The position numbers and the translations under genes were made by a program. From Phoebastria nigripes (lineage: Eukaryota; Chordata; Aves; Procellariiformes; Diomedeidae): DNA of 64,000 bases. Of this stretch, positions 59,401 to 64,000 are shown piece after piece; the stretch's first letter is position 1, and each line of letters starts with the position of its first letter. The stretch lies in contig JAYKAV010000500.1 of assembly GCA_035582835.1 (NCBI GenBank), positions 1,188,661-1,252,660 on the forward strand. Reading direction: 5' to 3'. Under the pieces are notes generated by a model. That model did no database searches. It was not told the origin of the DNA and saw nothing but the letters and a program-made list of their open reading frames with translations.

Positions 59401-62400
59401 TTTATGGAAGGTGAAATGAATTTTGGCTGTTGAGCCTGCTCTGTATCTCAAAATACGTTTTGGCAGAAATTGCCAGATTCCCACTGGAACTGTCCTGTTA
59501 CTCCTTGGGGTGTGTAATGTAATTATTATCACAAAGCTGGAGTCAAGGAAAAAATGGTCCTGAAAGTAGTAATTACAGTTTTTAAACAGGCTTTTGTCAT
59601 TTCCAGTCTTGGCAATGAAACGTTGGGTGACCAGAAAGTTAGGGAGACTCCTCTTTGCACAGTAAACTAACAAATCAGTCTTTGACAGGGTGCATATAGG
59701 AAACTAATGCCCGGACCTTGCAGCCCCGCACAGGGAGCCTGCCACGTGCTGCTGCGGCACGGCACTGCCGTCTGCGCTCTGCACTTGCGCTGCTGGCGTC
59801 GTCCTCTGCGCCCGGCAGGCTCCCTGGTCCCACCCCGTGCCATGCACCCAAGACCAAAAGGCAGAATTACTTCGAAGTTGATCTGCAAAAGGTCTCTGGG
59901 TGCTGCTGGGAGCACGGAGCTGAGGAGCTGACAGGTTTAATATGCATGTTTGAACGGGCAGCTGCTGGAAGAAGAATGCCTTGCTCCAGACAGGCCTGTC
60001 GACAGACACTGCTCAGTATTTCACAGCGTAGTCTTTCTTCATGGCCTTCAGCTTAATTAAGATGTTGTTGTGACTACATACTGCCTTCATTTCAGACTTC
60101 AGCATCTTCTGGCTGCATATTGCTTTGGCTTATCAGAGCCACAAGGACAGTGAGGGAGAGAGGGAGCCCTCTCAGGCAGCCACAGATAATAATGTACAGG
60201 GAAAATTCCTGAATGAAGTGAAAAATTATTTATAATAATGGTACTCAAATAGAAGGGAAATAAGTCACTCTAAGGGTATATAAATTTTTATGATAGTGTA
60301 TAAACAGCCATAGCTTGCCTTGTCTCCCATCTATCCCTGCAGAGAATGAGCGCAACATCTAGCATAAAGAAAAATATAATAAGAAAAGGAAGAAATGAAT
60401 GGGAAGAGCTGGAGGATTGATCACTCAGTGTATTTGTATATCCTGATGTAAAAGGTGCTGCTGACAGGTGGCCAGGTTTCTTCTGTATAAAACCATGTGT
60501 GTGCTGTCAGGGCGGTGTGAGCAGCCTTGTTTAGATTGATGAATTGCCTGCTTTCTTGATTAAACCTTCCGTCACTTAAGAAACAAAAAGCCTGTGTTTG
60601 GATGGCAGAGTGGGACATGTCAAAAAAATCTGTCTGCTTTACCTTTGTGCAGATGTTGGGCACAGACTGTAACATGTATTATTAAAATGAATGTGGCATT
60701 TACTGTGCATTATTTCTTTCCTGGGAGAAAGGACCTGTAAATTATATGCTAATAATAAGCTTTAACCCTTTCAGAAACCAAGAGATTTAGGAGTGCAAAT
60801 ACTCCTGCAGGCCTCACTAATTGGATGGGCTCGAATACCACTGTAGCTCTCTCTGAAGTTAATAAACAGTGTGTTTCAGACCAGTATGCTGATGCCTCTT
60901 GGGGATCTTGCCTCCAATAAGTTTTCTGCTGTGTAAGTGCCACTGAAACGTAAACCTTTCGAATTACAAAATCTTCCATTGAAAGCCCCCTTCAAATTCT
61001 GATTACAGGCGAAAGCCGTCTCCTGCCTGGGGACGGGGCCGGCAGCGGAGAGGTTGTCCAGCCAGCCATGCACGACCTCCTCCGCAGGGGGGACAGCGCT
61101 CTGCCGTGGAAGCTGGCAGAGCCTCCCCGCACTAGCTCTAACCTTTGATTTCACTTTCAGAATCCCTTCAACCTGCCAGTTTGAGACGTACTCAACCGAC
61201 TCGTCTCAGGAAAAGGATTAGGGATGGAAAAAAGTCTTTACACACCTTGCAGAGCATATGGCTGAATGTTGCATTGGAAACTAGTGACTGAGTTTGCAAA
61301 ATGAGATTTTCACGGTCTCAGCTGTGGTTTCTGGGAAATCACAAGCTGGTCTAAGCTGCGTGCTTGCCCATAGTGGGGGCTTTCTCTGCTAAAGTCAGGT
61401 GGGCAAAGCCATCACTGGCATTGGTGTGTGACCCTGCACACTGCTGGGTAGGGTTGTCTTTTTCTGCCCTGAAATTTTACTGTAGCCATCTTCTGAGTCA
61501 TGTTGCAGATATAGACGTGTTTGTCGGTTGTAGCATACAAACTTACATAATTTGAATATAGGACAGTCAATACTCGTACCTTCTCTTGACCTGCTCTCAG
61601 ACTATCAAGACAGAAATTGCATTGCATGGAGTATATCGGATACTTCTGCACAGCCCCATCAGAATGTGTGCACAAAGTAATTAGAGCCTCTCTGTACCAA
61701 TTTCGTGTATGAAACAAGCGTATGAACTTACAGATACTGCTACAGCTGTCATCCCATAGCCAGAACCCTAACTTCAGTCGTGTAATCCTATCTCCAAGGA
61801 TTTTTTGTTCTAGCAGAAACCAGGAGATAACAGGATGGTTACAGTTACCCTTGGATAGGACCGAGTTTCATTTTTTGAATGCTTAAATATGGAAACTGTG
61901 CTGAAAAAGCAACAGAACAAAAGCAGAACATACTTTGATGTATGTTTGTTGATGGTATTTTCAAATAATANTTGCCAGCTGTCAGCCTAAAACAATTAAA
62001 ACATTGGTGCAAGTACTTAAAGAGATAGTTGATGTTAGCTTGACATACTGATACGCCATCCATAAGTTTGGTACCTCAAGTTGTGTTAATCCATAAAAAT
62101 AAAACAGGATCCAGAAGCACGTATTATTTGTACTGTATAAAAGTTAACTGAATTGTTTTTTAACATATGCTTAAGAATTTCATACCATTTGAAGAGTTCT
62201 CAGTTCAGTTACAGATCCTGCAGAAAGTGCTTGTGGAGCAGCAGTCGGGGCTCTGTGCAGAGCCTGTCTTACAGCTGTGCCTGCCAGACTCGTGGCCCTG
62301 CACAGGGACAGCAGAGCTCATCGCCCTGTGCCTGTCGCCAGAGCCTGTGCTTGAAGCATTTGTACCATCTGCCTGCAGCCTTGCATCTGCGCGGAGCTGT

Positions 62401-63010
62401 AAGCCATTCAAACACTGCTTCTCACTTTTCTTAAATCCTTTCTTAATGTTCAGACTCTGTCCATGATTATGGCTGCTGTTTTCTGAAAATGCCAGCATTC
62501 TTCAGTTCTGCTGATACTGAACTGAAGGTGGAGGTTATCATTCTCTTTCAANGGAAAAATGCCATGTCCTCTGGGTTGAAGTTTAGATGTGACATCCCAA
62601 AACATGTCACACGCTTTATCTACTGATAAACCAACATTCGTGATGGTGAACAAGGCTTCAATATTTGCCATTCATTTGCTTAGGAGCGGCGGGTTTTCAA
62701 AGCAGTTATTTGATGCAGCAATGCCTTTGCGTATATTTCTGATCTTAAAAAGTATTATTTTGTAATTGTCTTTAACCACATTATCAACACAGTTACTTGT
62801 GTGAAGTATCTTTCCCAGAGAAACTGGTCTGAGCACCAAGGAAGGGAAACACGGCCAGTTGCCAGCTTGGTGTTGGCTGGTNCGTGTTTGCCAGCTCGCC
62901 ATGAAGAAGGATGTTTTTGTGGGCAGCTCTTACAGGTGGCACTTTCTCCACATCTCTAATGTGTTTATTTTGGAATTGTGCACCAATATTTACTACCTTA
63001 AAATTTACCC

Positions 63011-63104
63011 TAAAGAAGTAAATATTTATTTAAATGGTTGTTTATTATTATATTTTATATATAAATATTTCTTTATTATATTTAAATATTTATTTACCTC
63101 TTTA
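63011..63104. repeat. AT-rich quasi-palindrome with about 25-base arms
   Basis: Arms 63011-63035 and 63080-63104 are inverted copies (TAAAG... and ...CTTTA ends) with about three mismatches, separated by 44 AT-only-like bases. A MITE remnant or a simple AT-rich hairpin are both possible. Confidence 0.55.
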
Positions 63105-63956
63105 AGACACTTTATAGAAAGGTCAGAACAAACTTTGTGATCTGATTGGGTAGCAGGATGGTTTTGTGCAGTACCTGGTGGGCCATAGGTAGTGACTTGG
63201 GGCAGGCAAGCGGTCGAAGCAGTTGCTGTCTTGAAGTGGGACTGTTGGGCCGCAGTTGTAGAGGAAAACATTTGCAAACGTAGGTTCCAGTCAGCCTTCG
63301 ATCTGCTGGGTCTTTCCCAGCAGGAGGTCATTTTGAAGTAGCAGGAGAGTCCCCTGGGGCCAGGTCCCCGGTTGGGGAGGGGGCGGAGGGGCTCCCTCCT
63401 GTGGAGCCCGGCTGGGGCAGCGAGGGCGAGGCGAGCCGGGGTCCGTCCACAGCGTGGGAGTGGGAAGAGCGGGGTGCTCTTCAGCTCCTGTCGGAAATAC
63501 AGCGAGGTTTGATGTTCCACACTGGTTTATAATCCAGATCTCTGGAGGCAGCAGAGAGAGTGGAAACTGATGTTAATGATCTGGAAAAACATCAAAGCCA
63601 GTGGATTCCTGAAAAGGAAACCAAGTTGCTTTTCTGTATTGGATAATGCAGATCTTGGCAGCGGGGAGTTGTAATTTGTCTGGGTAGCTTTGTTGGAAGC
63701 ATTTATTTCGCACACTGCTCTTACGGCAGCAGTTTGCTTCCAGATTCCTCCTTCCTTTCTGGAGCTCAGTTGATTTATTCAGCGTGGCTGTGAGTTTTGC
63801 TCTGAAATGCCAGCGCATGGCCGTGGACTCTGGCTGGAGCCCTGCGGCAGCGACCGCTGCAGGGGCCAGGGGGATGGGCTGACTGGGTTGGGTGCTGGCA
63901 CCTTTGTTTTTCCACTGCTCAGCAATTGACTCAGGAATGCCTGGTTACATGTACCC

Positions 63957-64000
63957 CTTGTTTTCTTTTTTCTTGTTTTCTTTTTTCTTGTTTTCTTTTT
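63957..64000. repeat. Tandem repeat of a 15-base unit (CTTGTTTTCTTTTTT), about 2.9 copies, truncated by the window
   Basis: Three consecutive copies of the unit reach the last base, so the array length is unknown. Confidence 0.9.

Larger units (their letters stand above)
56428..64000 (+). other. MVB12B: MVB12B intron 7, incomplete (runs off the window)
   Basis: At least 7.5 kb, beginning with GTAAGC. No exon encoding the UMA domain start (Ala-Met-Asp-Gly-Val-Pro-Phe in human, from memory) is found. It contains a phase-compatible candidate terminal exon at 61161-61291, an AT-rich quasi-palindrome at 63011-63104 and a T-rich tandem repeat at the edge. Confidence 0.75.

Noticed and set aside
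63270..63350. A + strand frame reading SAFDLLGLS that recalls the QPFDLLGIT motif of the MVB12B UMA domain
   Set aside because: Only the FDLLG core matches, the flanking residues do not fit, the frame ends at TAG soon after, and no acceptor in the right phase was found. Probably coincidence.
1..64000. CRISPR arrays, operons, phage or bacterial defence systems
   Set aside because: Spliced vertebrate gene structure, CR1-type repeats and CpG islands show this is animal nuclear DNA, and no regularly spaced repeat array is present.

Overview
The window is vertebrate nuclear DNA and most probably avian. It has one spliced gene with canonical GT-AG introns, two GC-rich CpG-island-like blocks that each contain an assembly gap, sparse interspersed repeats of CR1/L3 LINE type, and no prokaryotic features. 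Almost all open reading frames outside the gene are chance frames in GC-rich or low-complexity DNA.

The one gene I can support is MVB12B (FAM125B) on the + strand. It encodes a subunit of the ESCRT-I complex that sorts ubiquitinated membrane cargo into multivesicular bodies. Six consecutive coding exons are resolved to the base: 28176-28298, 34356-34463, 38161-38257, 41324-41453, 41761-41883 and 56330-56427. Together they give 679 nt, or 226 codons plus one base. All junction phases are compatible, every donor is GTAAGT or GTAAGC, and the translation follows human MVB12B closely. The exons cover the MABP domain and the following linker. The first exon and promoter most likely lie in the CpG island at about 20470-21580, where 445 bases (20784-21228) are unsequenced. 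The C-terminal UMA domain exons are not seen, so the gene should continue past the right edge.

Layout: 1-20440 is intergenic DNA upstream of MVB12B. It contains a second, gapped CpG-rich block (about 2150-2760), several AT-rich unique stretches that look like conserved non-coding elements, a striking near-perfect 77-bp hairpin (8287-8363), and a decayed minus-strand CR1/L3-type LINE fragment (about 19345-20300). Then come the promoter island, intron 1, exons 2-7 with introns 2-6, and the incomplete intron 7 to the window end.

I do not see a novel multi-gene system. The items most worth checking are the hairpin at 8.3 kb, the unexplained upstream CpG island with an adjacent strong 3' splice-site-like tract, possible short MVB12B isoforms lacking the UMA domain (a stop immediately after exon 6, or a phase-compatible candidate terminal exon at 61161), and the candidate enhancers. 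Statements about conservation and about human isoforms come from memory and have not been checked by alignment.
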